From an uncultured Saprospirales bacterium (lineage in GTDB: Bacteria > Bacteroidota > Bacteroidia > Chitinophagales > Saprospiraceae): a DNA stretch of 64,000 nt. The stretch spans positions 1-64,000 of the forward strand of contig CALMIR010000142.1 in NCBI GenBank assembly GCA_937864265.1. Direction: 5' to 3'. Positions 34,272-42,275 of this stretch are shown here, piece after piece (position 1 is the stretch's first letter; every line of letters begins with the position of its first letter). A program made the position numbers and the translations under genes. Below the pieces are notes generated by a model. The model did not search any database, was not told where the DNA came from, and saw nothing but the letters and a program-made list of their open reading frames with translations.

Positions 34272-34449
34272 TAACTTTGCGTTAAACTTACAATAAGTTG
34301 AACCAAAAGATTTTACGACTGTTGTATGTTAGTTTAAAATTCTGATTTCAATTTCTCTTGAAGAAGAGTATTCATATGTAGATTGTTTTCATTTGGTTTT
34401 TTGGGGTTATACAGGGTGCTGCGTTCGCGTAGTTACCCTGTTTTTTTTT
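34272..34449 (+). ncRNA. Candidate small RNA with promoter and terminator
   Basis: In a 660-bp AT-rich gap, a TAACTTTG element (34272-34279) with TTG 22 bases upstream (34247-34249) could start a transcript near 34286. The first 50 bases can fold: TAAACT-TACAA (34283-34293) against TTGTA...AGTTTA (34322-34336). The transcript would end at a terminator (34410-34449). No plausible open frame lies within. Expected length is about 160 nt. I cannot assign it to a known RNA family by eye. Confidence 0.5.
34410..34449 (+). terminator. Strong intrinsic terminator in the radA-MBOAT gap
   Basis: ACAGGGT pairs with ACCCTGT, continued by an inner GCTGCG/CGTAGT stem with a TTCG loop and one bulge, followed by nine Ts. 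It points to the plus strand, yet no protein gene precedes it on that strand for 1.7 kb. This supports an RNA gene upstream. Confidence 0.82.
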
Positions 34450-34712
34450 CTCATCCGCAATAGTTGTCCAACAACTATAATTCCCGTTTTCATACTTTTT
34501 TTTCTTTTAAAAAAAAGATGCTATCTTGCCCCCGTTTTTATTCCCTCTATCATTACTCGGTTCATATAGCCCCCTTTATCCTCTCTTTCTTCCATTAGTT
34601 TGGATTGAAGAAGGCTCCAAGTGGCCGTTTTCAAAAATAGATTGCATAGTTTACATTCTGACCATTCTAAAACCAGAAAAAGGTTATTGTAACACTTTCA
34701 TCATAAAGACAT

Positions 34713-37208
34713 ATGTCACAGCCTAAAACAACGTCTAAACCCATCCCTTTTTGGCTAACGACCATAGCTAATACAGGCACACTGGGAAAAATCACACTCA
34801 GCCTCTTGCAACTCATCCTGCTGACGCTGGCGGTCATTCAACTGGACATTGAGAAGGATTTGCAGCTGCCCAGGCTGATGCCTTTTGTCGTAGTTGTATT
34901 CCTGGTACATGCCATCACTCCAATTAAATACAGGTTACATGTATTTTTAACCGCCACCATCGCAGCGGCTTTTTACCTGTTTCGATGGCTGGATGCTTCC
35001 TTAATTTTGGTCTTTTCCCTGGGTTTATTCGCCATTTGTCACCTGCCTATTCGTATCAATATCAGGAAGTTGTTATTGTTGGGGTGTGGTCTTGTGCTCG
35101 CATTTGCTCGTACGCCGTACTCCCCCATTCCCATGCCTTCACTGGTGGTTTCTACTGTAGGTACGCTTTTCATGTTTCGCGCCATAATCTATCTGTACGA
35201 GCTGAAATTTGAAAAAGAACAGCTCACTTGGGTAAAACGCCTTTCCTATTTCATGCTATTTCCCAATTTCTGCTTTCCCATCTATCCTATTGTCGATTAT
35301 AAGGTGTTCAAAAAAACGTATTACGATGCAGAAGAAAGTGTCATTTATCAGCGCGGCCTTAATTTAATGGTACGTGGCATCGTACAACTTTTGCTTTACC
35401 GCTTTTTGTACTTGTACGTTTTGCCACCGGTGAATAGCGTCACCAATATGTGGGATTTTCTGCACTATGCGATTGTATCTTATCTATTGGTATTGCGCCT
35501 GGCTGGTTTGCTCAATTTTTCCGTTGGCTTGTTGCGCATGTTTGGTTTTAACCTGCCCGATATTTTCAATCACTTTTTGTTTGCCACTGGTTTCAACGAT
35601 TATTGGCGCAGGGTCAACATTTACTGGAAAGACTTTTTGTTAAAGATCATTTACTACCCCGCTTATTTCCGCTTCAAAAAAATGAAGGGCAATACGCCTA
35701 TCATACTCGCTACCGCGGTGACTTTTGTCATGAACTGGTTTTTCCACGCTTATCAATGGTTTTGGGTACTGGGCGGTTTTTTAATCAAGGCAACCGATAT
35801 ATTATTCTGGAGTATTTTCGGTATTCTGGTGCTCATCGCGATGATCCGCCAAACCACTCAGCCAAAAGGCAAAAAAGAGCCCACTGGCTGGAAAGGCTCC
35901 TTCAAAACAGTGCTCAATATTTTTGCCACTTTCAGTACCATTACCATTTTGTGGAGCCTTTGGATGAGCCCTACTTTCAAAGATTGGTTCAATTTGCTGA
36001 AAGCAGCAGTAAATACCGACTTAAAAGGGGTAGCCCTTTTGTTGTTGATCATTGCAGCGATCATTGGTATTGGAACGTGGATTCATTACCAACTCAATCA
36101 TACCTGGAAGGATAAGCTTCCTGGGTATTCCCGTATTGCCATTCCCGCCAATCTGGCTGTATTGGGACTGCTGGGGCTTTCTACTACCAGCTTTATACTG
36201 AATCAACTTCCGGAAGGAAGCCGGTCAAAATATACCATGTTCATCCACAATGACCTTAATGAAGAAGATGAAGATGCGCAATTTGAAGGCTACTACGATG
36301 AGATATTACAATCGAATAATTTAAGCTCCCAACTTTGGTCAAAAGACCGCAACAAGGATAATGTGGACTGGGAGATTATGGGGGAAACGGCCATTGCTCA
36401 GCAATTGGACAACATGCTGATTGACGGCATGAAACCTTCTGAATCCATTGAGTTTAAAAATGAGCAATTGACCTCTAACCAGTGGGGTATGCGGGATAAG
36501 CATTACGAATTGCTGCCTCCTGAAGGCGCCAGCCGGTTTGTATTGCTGGGTGGTTCTGTTGAAATGGGTTCTGGTGTTGGCGATGGAGAAACCTTCGAAC
36601 AACTCACAGAAAATGAACTAAACCAGGAAGGCATAAATGTTGAAATACTGAACTGCTCCTTTGCCAGCCGACATGTGGCTCAGCATGTTTACAGTTTGGA
36701 AAATGAAGTTTTGCAGTTCAAACCTCAATACGCCATTTATGTGGCACATTATTTTGAGTACAAAAAAGCCTATAAAAACATTGAGCGCATGCTCGAACAC
36801 GGTGTCACTTCAACGCCCTATCCCTTCGTCAATGAACTTTTGGCAGAAGCCCAGACAAAGGGCAAAAAAATGAAGGATGGCGAAAAGAATAAGCGTGGAA
36901 AAGAAATTGTGGAATGGGGCTATCAGCAGTTCGCCGAAATCGCTAGGAAAAATGGGGTTCAGCCGGTATGGGTTTATGTCCCTGCCGTACACGAACGGGG
37001 CAACCAGTTTGACGACCAAGAGCTAGAAGCCATAGCCCGTAGCGCTGGTTTTACTTGCATTAGTCTGCGAGATGCCTACAATGGATACACTGCCGAGGAG
37101 CTGTATTTGGCTGAATGGGACAACCATCCCAACAAACAGGGGCATGCTTTGCTGAGCAAAGCACTAACGCCCGCTTTGCGCGATTTGATTCAACAACAAC
37201 CAAAATAA
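34713..37208 (+). CDS. MBOAT-like O-acyltransferase fused to SGNH hydrolase domain
   Basis: An 831-residue membrane protein. Residues about 20-520 hold many hydrophobic segments and an MBOAT-like core: FNDYWRRVNIYWKDFL corresponds to the EFWRRWH-type motif, and NWFFHAYQWF supplies the candidate catalytic His345. Residues about 590-831 form an SGNH esterase-type domain with LLGGSVEMG (Ser615), an NCSFASRH block and DNH (Asp803, His805). DltB (MBOAT) and DltD (SGNH) of the D-alanylation system carry these two functions as separate proteins. It is the first gene of a five-gene operon with carrier, ligase, dehydrogenase and halogenase-like genes. I infer transfer of a carrier-bound acyl group to an envelope or small-molecule hydroxyl. 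Confidence 0.75.
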   Translation: MSQPKTTSKPIPFWLTTIANTGTLGKITLSLLQLILLTLAVIQLDIEKDLQLPRLMPFVVVVFLVHAITPIKYRLHVFLTATIAAAFYLFRWLDASLILVFSLGLFAICHLPIRINIRKLLLLGCGLVLAFARTPYSPIPMPSLVVSTVGTLFMFRAIIYLYELKFEKEQLTWVKRLSYFMLFPNFCFPIYPIVDYKVFKKTYYDAEESVIYQRGLNLMVRGIVQLLLYRFLYLYVLPPVNSVTNMWDFLHYAIVSYLLVLRLAGLLNFSVGLLRMFGFNLPDIFNHFLFATGFNDYWRRVNIYWKDFLLKIIYYPAYFRFKKMKGNTPIILATAVTFVMNWFFHAYQWFWVLGGFLIKATDILFWSIFGILVLIAMIRQTTQPKGKKEPTGWKGSFKTVLNIFATFSTITILWSLWMSPTFKDWFNLLKAAVNTDLKGVALLLLIIAAIIGIGTWIHYQLNHTWKDKLPGYSRIAIPANLAVLGLLGLSTTSFILNQLPEGSRSKYTMFIHNDLNEEDEDAQFEGYYDEILQSNNLSSQLWSKDRNKDNVDWEIMGETAIAQQLDNMLIDGMKPSESIEFKNEQLTSNQWGMRDKHYELLPPEGASRFVLLGGSVEMGSGVGDGETFEQLTENELNQEGINVEILNCSFASRHVAQHVYSLENEVLQFKPQYAIYVAHYFEYKKAYKNIERMLEHGVTSTPYPFVNELLAEAQTKGKKMKDGEKNKRGKEIVEWGYQQFAEIARKNGVQPVWVYVPAVHERGNQFDDQELEAIARSAGFTCISLRDAYNGYTAEELYLAEWDNHPNKQGHALLSKALTPALRDLIQQQPK

Positions 37209-37225
37209 ACAAAAAACTGCTTTAA

Positions 37226-37471
37226 ATGGAAAGTATTAAACAAGCCATCAGGGCTTACATTGAGGAAAATTTTTTCCAGGGCCAAACTGGAGTGCTTCAA
37301 GACGATCAGGCTTTGTTGTCATCTGGTATTATCGACTCTGTATCGGCGTTGCAACTGGTTTCCTTTATTGAAGAACAATTTGGTATTGAGTTTCAAGCCC
37401 ACGAAGTGGACGAAGAAAACTTGAATACAGTGGATACTATCGTTAATTTTATCAATTCCAAGCGGGCATAA
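37226..37471 (+). CDS. Acyl/peptidyl carrier protein
   Basis: An 81-residue carrier protein. The phosphopantetheine attachment serine is Ser38 in GIIDSVSALQLVSFIE, and the rest matches the short four-helix fold (acidic helix EEQFGIEF, then a TVDTIVNFI helix). It lies 17 bases after the MBOAT-SGNH gene and 2 bases before the adenylating ligase gene, so it should be that ligase's partner, like DltC or PltL. The matching phosphopantetheinyl transferase is not in the window. Confidence 0.93.
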   Translation: MESIKQAIRAYIEENFFQGQTGVLQDDQALLSSGIIDSVSALQLVSFIEEQFGIEFQAHEVDEENLNTVDTIVNFINSKRA

Positions 37472-37473
37472 TA

Positions 37474-38982
37474 ATGCAGGCTTTACACGAAATTTTAGTG
37501 CATTCGGCTGATCTACACGCCGAAAGAACGGCTCTTATTGAAGAAGGAGGGGCGTCGATTACCTATAGTGGTCTGCATACGTCAGCAGTATCTTATGCGG
37601 CCATTTTAAACCAACATGGATTGGGACAGCATAAACGCATAGGTGTATTGTTGCCCAAATCCATCCACAGCATCATGGCTTTTCTGGGTGCCTCTATGAA
37701 TGGTGCTACCTATATTCCATTGGATATCGACTCTCCATCAGCGCGCAACCTCCTGATTTTGAAAGATTGCGAATTCCATGCCTTGCTGACTAATCCGGAA
37801 ACAGCCGCCGAATACGCAACGGAGTTGCCGGAAAACCACCAGCGCATCGAGTTGGAAGCTTTCGGGTTGGTATTGTTTCTCTTGCGGGATGTAACTGAAG
37901 TAGAAGCACACCTGGAAGGTACGACTCCTTTGGCCTTTTTGTTATACACATCTGGCTCAACGGGTATTCCTAAAGGCGTTCCTTTTACCCATGCCAATGC
38001 GCTGAGTTTCGTCGAATGGGGCAGCCAAGCCTTCCATTTTCACGAGAATGACAAACTGGGTTCCATAGCACCTTTTCATTTCGATCTTTCTGTTTTCGAT
38101 ATCTATGTCACACTGAAGCATGGGGCTTGCCTGTATATTTTCAGCAGGAAGTCCGCACAAAATCCCATGCTCATTGCCAAATTGTTGGATACGGAAAAGA
38201 TCACGGCTTGCTATTGTACGCCTACGATGCTCACGTTGTTGCTCAATTATGGCAAGCTGGATCGCCTCGATCACAGTGCCTTGCGCTATGTCTTTTTTGC
38301 CGGAGAAGTCTTTCCCGTCAAGCACTTGCGCAAATTGATGGCAGCTTGGCCTCAGGCAGAATATGCCAACCTGTACGGGCCTACGGAAACCAATGTATGT
38401 ACTTATTACCGGGTGCCCAATCCATTACCGGAAGCAATTGAAAACCTGCCCATAGGCTTCACCTGCGAGCATTTACAAAGTAAGGTGCTGTCGGAGGGTG
38501 ACAACAGCAGTGGCGAGCTGCTGATCAGCGGGCCTGCCGTGATGCAGGGCTATTGGAAACGCCCAGAAGTCAACGAAAAGGCCTTCTTGATAGCAGACAA
38601 TGGGACAAAGTGGTACAAAACTGGCGACCTGGTAGATCTGAATGAACAAGGAGAGTATTTATTCCTAGGCCGTAAAGATCGAATGGTCAAGAGAAGGGGC
38701 TATCGAATTGAATTGGATGAAGTGGAAAACGCGATGCGGAAGCACAGCGCGATCGAAGCCAGCGCCGTTGTCGCTACGAAGGGAGATGATCAAAACGTGG
38801 CCATCATTGCCTTTTTCAAACTCTTTCCCGGAAAAGAAGTGCCGCCTGCCTTGGAACTTAAAACCCATTGCCTGGATTATGTGCCTTCTTATATGTTGCC
38901 GGATAAGTTTTTGGAAATTGAGGCCATTCCTATGACCAGCACCCAAAAGGTAAATTATCAACAGCTGTTGCAATCGGTATGA
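37474..38982 (+). CDS. Amino-acid adenylating ligase (stand-alone A domain)
   Basis: A 502-residue adenylation enzyme that should activate an amino acid and load it on the adjacent carrier. The core motifs are LLYTSGSTGIPKG (157-169), APFHFDLSVFDIY (199-211), NLYGPTETNVCTYYR (299-313), the YKTGDLV and GRKDRMVKRRGYRIE hinge and the terminal TSTQKVNY with the catalytic Lys. The HFDLSVFD and GPTETNVCT wording resembles prolyl-AMP ligases of pyrrole pathways (PltF, RedM, CloN4) and also DltA. Substrate prediction as proline is inference from operon context. It overlaps the dehydrogenase gene by four bases (ATGA). Confidence 0.88.
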   Translation: MQALHEILVHSADLHAERTALIEEGGASITYSGLHTSAVSYAAILNQHGLGQHKRIGVLLPKSIHSIMAFLGASMNGATYIPLDIDSPSARNLLILKDCEFHALLTNPETAAEYATELPENHQRIELEAFGLVLFLLRDVTEVEAHLEGTTPLAFLLYTSGSTGIPKGVPFTHANALSFVEWGSQAFHFHENDKLGSIAPFHFDLSVFDIYVTLKHGACLYIFSRKSAQNPMLIAKLLDTEKITACYCTPTMLTLLLNYGKLDRLDHSALRYVFFAGEVFPVKHLRKLMAAWPQAEYANLYGPTETNVCTYYRVPNPLPEAIENLPIGFTCEHLQSKVLSEGDNSSGELLISGPAVMQGYWKRPEVNEKAFLIADNGTKWYKTGDLVDLNEQGEYLFLGRKDRMVKRRGYRIELDEVENAMRKHSAIEASAVVATKGDDQNVAIIAFFKLFPGKEVPPALELKTHCLDYVPSYMLPDKFLEIEAIPMTSTQKVNYQQLLQSV

Positions 38983-40127
38983 CCACCAACTTTTTAAATA
39001 GCGATCAAAAACTGTTGCAGCAAGAAATCATTGCCTTTGCTGCCGAGCACCTCAATCAAGGGGTAGCAAGAAGGGATGTTGAGCAGATTTTCGATCGCCA
39101 TTTATGGGAAAAATGCGGTCAATTGCAACTCCCGGGTCTAGCCGTAGCAAAAGAATACGGAGGTCGCGGACTAGATGTTGTAACGACCACAGCGGCTTTG
39201 GAAGCATTGGGCTATGGCTGTATGGACAATGGTCTGAGTTTTTCTTTGGGCGCTCATTTGCTGGCTTGCGTGATTCCCATTTGGTTGTATGGCAGCGAAG
39301 AACAAAAGCAGCGCTTGTTGCCGGGTTTGTGCAATGGCCAATTGATTGCTGCCAATGCAATTACCGAAGCTTCCAGCGGATCGGATACTTTTGAAATGCA
39401 GACCGTCGCTACTGAAGAGGGCGGTCATTACTTGTTGAACGGCGAGAAAAACTTTTGTTCCAATTCTCCTGTGGCAGACATTGGTCTGGTCTATGGTTTA
39501 ACCAATAAGGCCAAAAAAGCTATGGGTGGTGTGACGGCCTTCATTCTGGAAAGGCAGGCCGGGCATTTTCTGACCGGCGGTAGCTTGAATAAAGCCGGAC
39601 TTCGATCTTGTCTGACTGGTAGCTTATCCATCACGGATGCCCGTGTACCCGAATCTGCCGTTTTGGGAAAAAAAGGAAGTGGTACTATCATTTTCCTCCA
39701 TTCCATGACTTGGGAACGCATCGGACTCAGCGCGGTACATTTGGGTACTTTGGCTCGACTAAGCGACAAAGCGCTTGCCTTGCATAATCCACATTTGGAC
39801 AATGGCAGCTACAATCCGCTGATCGCTCACAGGCTGGCAAAAGTGCATGCCGAGTTGGAAGCGGCTCGTATGCTGGTTTATCAGGCTGCTTATTTGTTGC
39901 AAACGGGCAACCGGCAGGCAAGCACCAGAGCTTCTCAAGCCAAATTGTTGGCCAGTGAAACTTATAAGCGAAATACCGGGGTATTGCTTGAATTACTGCC
40001 AGAGAAGGCCCTACATGGGGATAGCGATTTTGCCCGCTGCTATCGCGATGCAGTGGGAAGTACCATTTATTCCGGCACCTCGGAGATTCAGAAAAATGTG
40101 ATTGCGAAATATTTAGGCTTTGGATAA
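38979..40127 (+). CDS. Acyl-CoA-dehydrogenase-like flavoprotein acting on carrier-bound substrate
   Basis: A 382-residue FAD enzyme of the acyl-CoA dehydrogenase fold. Features are AITEASSGSD (127-136), a TWERIGLSA segment with Glu246 at the place of the base used by isovaleryl-CoA- and prolyl-carrier-type dehydrogenases, and the terminal GSTIYSGTSEIQKNVIA. Next to a carrier protein and adenylating ligase, it resembles PltE/RedW/CloN3, which oxidise prolyl-S-carrier to pyrrolyl-S-carrier. An ordinary beta-oxidation role is less likely, as no CoA-pathway gene is adjacent. Its start overlaps the ligase stop by four bases. Confidence 0.82.
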   Translation: MTTNFLNSDQKLLQQEIIAFAAEHLNQGVARRDVEQIFDRHLWEKCGQLQLPGLAVAKEYGGRGLDVVTTTAALEALGYGCMDNGLSFSLGAHLLACVIPIWLYGSEEQKQRLLPGLCNGQLIAANAITEASSGSDTFEMQTVATEEGGHYLLNGEKNFCSNSPVADIGLVYGLTNKAKKAMGGVTAFILERQAGHFLTGGSLNKAGLRSCLTGSLSITDARVPESAVLGKKGSGTIIFLHSMTWERIGLSAVHLGTLARLSDKALALHNPHLDNGSYNPLIAHRLAKVHAELEAARMLVYQAAYLLQTGNRQASTRASQAKLLASETYKRNTGVLLELLPEKALHGDSDFARCYRDAVGSTIYSGTSEIQKNVIAKYLGFG

Positions 40128-40145
40128 TTTTAAAAAACAGCTATC

Positions 40146-41450
40146 ATGAAAAATACTTACGATGTAATTGTAGTTGGTGGCGGTCCTGCAGGCTCCACGG
40201 CAGCAGCGTTATTGGCCAAAGACGGGGTAGATGTCTTGCTCGTGGACAAAGAGCAATTTCCTCGTTACACGGTTGGAGAAAGCTTGATTCCTCATTTTTG
40301 GAAATTTACGGATCTACTCGGCGTTACTCAGGAAATTGAGGATGCCGGATTCATTCGCAAATCGGGTGGGGTCGTTTATTGGGACAATATGGTGCGCAAA
40401 ATCCAGTTCAAGGATTTCGGTTATACCCGTCCGGGGTTGCACGTCGAGCGAGATGAGTTCGATAATATCCTTCTGAACAATGCCAAGCGCTTAGGGGTAG
40501 AAGTGGTAGAAAAAATGATGGCATTGCAGGTAGCCGACCTGGAAGGCGAGGTGTCTCGCGTATTGCTCCAACCCGTAGGTGGTACAGAAGCTGACCAACA
40601 GTGGGTGAGTGCTAAAGCGATCATAGATGCGACAGGCCAGCAGTGTATGATTTCCAAGCAGGAGGAAATCAAGAATTATGATTCTGCTTTCCGCTTCCAG
40701 TCTATTTGGGGCTATTACGATAAAGCCGACTATTACTATGCTATTGATGAAAAAACCGATTTTGAAAACCGACACAGTATTCCCCCATTAACCCTGGTTT
40801 CGTCGGTAGGTGAAAACTGGGGCTGGTGCTGGCATATCGTCATGAAGGAAAAAGTAAGTATCGGTTTGGTTTTGCCCAAATCAAGTTTGCAAAAATTCAA
40901 AGAATCCGGGGATAACATCGAGGAACGTTTTGTCAACATGGTAAAAACGGTGCCTATTATCAATGAAACGCTGGCCAATTCCAATTTTATACCCAATTCT
41001 ATTTATAGCATCCGCGATTACTCCTATCGCTCTGAAAAACTGCGGGTAGGCAATTGTTACCTGGTGGGCGATGCCGCAGCTTTTGTTGATCCCATTAGCT
41101 CTGCAGGAGTGCCGATGGGCATGTATGCTGGTATTTTGGCCAGTTGGTGCGTTTCGAACACCTTGCGCAGGCCGCACCGCAAGCCTTTTTTCTCTGAATT
41201 TTATGAAAAGACCCTTGGCATGCGCCTGGATTTGTTCCGCTTGCTGGCTTATCCAAGTAGTATTCTACCACCAGAACTCATGCAACAGGGACGCGACGTC
41301 ATCCGCATGTCCAGTGTTTCAGAAAACCAATTGGTACTGGCACAGTCCATGGTGACTAACCGGGGGCAGAATTTCCCGGATTTGTTGGAAGAAATGGGAT
41401 ACGAAGCGCAAAAGCTGTTTGAAGAGCGCGTGCACCATGCTGCCTATTAA
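40146..41450 (+). CDS. Flavin-dependent halogenase-like monooxygenase
   Basis: A 434-residue FAD protein. The dinucleotide motif is VGGGPAGS (10-17), followed by VGESLIPHFW, a hallmark of flavin-dependent halogenases and related reductases. The GFIRKSGG segment (69-75) carries Lys72 at the position of the haloamine-forming lysine. The WxWxIP region reads W227-C-W-H-I-V232, so the final Pro is Val. GDAAAFVDPISSAG (308-321) matches the FxDPxxSxG block. In operon context it resembles PltA-type halogenases that chlorinate pyrrolyl-carrier substrates. A hydroxylase or geranylgeranyl-reductase-like role remains possible, as this fold covers all of these. Confidence 0.75.
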   Translation: MKNTYDVIVVGGGPAGSTAAALLAKDGVDVLLVDKEQFPRYTVGESLIPHFWKFTDLLGVTQEIEDAGFIRKSGGVVYWDNMVRKIQFKDFGYTRPGLHVERDEFDNILLNNAKRLGVEVVEKMMALQVADLEGEVSRVLLQPVGGTEADQQWVSAKAIIDATGQQCMISKQEEIKNYDSAFRFQSIWGYYDKADYYYAIDEKTDFENRHSIPPLTLVSSVGENWGWCWHIVMKEKVSIGLVLPKSSLQKFKESGDNIEERFVNMVKTVPIINETLANSNFIPNSIYSIRDYSYRSEKLRVGNCYLVGDAAAFVDPISSAGVPMGMYAGILASWCVSNTLRRPHRKPFFSEFYEKTLGMRLDLFRLLAYPSSILPPELMQQGRDVIRMSSVSENQLVLAQSMVTNRGQNFPDLLEEMGYEAQKLFEERVHHAAY

Positions 41451-41457
41451 AAAGTTT

Positions 41458-41970
41458 TTATAACCATTTATACTGCCCCATGATTTGAAAGGCTATGGTT
41501 CGACAAAATTCCTGCTCTACCCCTGTTATGACCAAAGTTGGCCCAACAGCGGGGAGTACTACTAGTGTTGAGGGGTAGGTTTTATACTCGCCCGGAAACC
41601 AAGCCATCAGGTACTTCGAATTGGGCAATATTTCATAATTAACGCCACCATAGCGTTCCTTCCATTGATCCGCGATCTGGCTCAACGCAGCCTGATCGCG
41701 AATCGCCGGGGGGCTTAATACGTATAACTCCAAGTTAGCATCCCAGTCCCGGCCAGGCAATGCAAAAGTACAAGCTGAAAGCTCTCCAACTCCAGCATTG
41801 GTAGGCACCCCTTTCCGCACAGGTTCCAGCAAAATTTCCATGTATTGTTCTATTGTTTGCAAGTCGCAAGCATTGGGAATAGCTTTTGTAGAACTGGTGT
41901 TGCTACCACTGTTCTCCGAACAATGGCTGAAAAGCAAAACCATTCCGACTAAAAAAAGTACACGATTCAT
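41458..41970 (-). CDS. Predicted lipoprotein of unknown function
   Basis: From the ATG at 41968-41970 the protein is 170 residues and begins MNRVLFLVGMVLLFSHC, a signal with a lipobox-like end, then SENSGSNTSS linker. I do not recognise the mature domain (a CDLQTIEQYMEILLEPV helix and later beta strands). Its stop is 7 bases from the halogenase stop on the other strand, so the genes converge. It is probably anchored in the inner or outer membrane. Confidence 0.75.
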   Translation of the reverse strand: MNRVLFLVGMVLLFSHCSENSGSNTSSTKAIPNACDLQTIEQYMEILLEPVRKGVPTNAGVGELSACTFALPGRDWDANLELYVLSPPAIRDQAALSQIADQWKERYGGVNYEILPNSKYLMAWFPGEYKTYPSTLVVLPAVGPTLVITGVEQEFCRTIAFQIMGQYKWL

Positions 41971-42033
41971 ATCTCGGTTGATTGTTTCTACAAAAGTAAG
42001 CCATGCTTTCATCTTCGCCTTTTTATTTGGGGC

Positions 42034-42065
42034 AAAAAAAAATCCCTGCCTGGGAGCAGAGATTT
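42034..42065 (-). terminator. Intrinsic terminator after the second T9SS gene (minus strand)
   Basis: On the minus strand a stem AAATCTCTGC/GCAGGGATTT (42056-42065 with 42040-42049, one mismatch) is followed by a run of nine Ts (42034-42042). It lies in a ~305-bp gap between the T9SS gene and the lipoprotein gene. A second, longer-looped dyad GGTGGGGAG/CTCCCCACC (42216-42224, 42258-42266) sits just past the T9SS stop. Confidence 0.7.
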
Positions 42066-42275
42066 TCGGAAGGGAATGTAAATGGGATTATGAAAGTTTC
42101 AAATAGTATGCGTATGAAATAGATAGACAAATACTCTTTAGTTTCAAGTTTTCCTGCCCGGCTCAGACGGGTGGTTGACCTGTCCTGCTCAAAACCTGGA
42201 ACTTAAAAACTGGTTGGTGGGGAGCATGATTAACCACGTTTTCCAATTGGGTTTACCCTCCCCACCGAACCATTA

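Noticed and set aside
34526-34726. 66-codon frame before the MBOAT gene
   Set aside because: Pro/Leu-rich with no conserved pattern, and it overlaps the MBOAT start in another frame; more likely part of the leader.
38979-40127. Plain fatty-acid beta-oxidation role for the dehydrogenase
   Set aside because: It overlaps the adenylating ligase gene and sits in a carrier-protein operon, with no CoA-pathway gene beside it; fadJ is 8 kb away in another unit.
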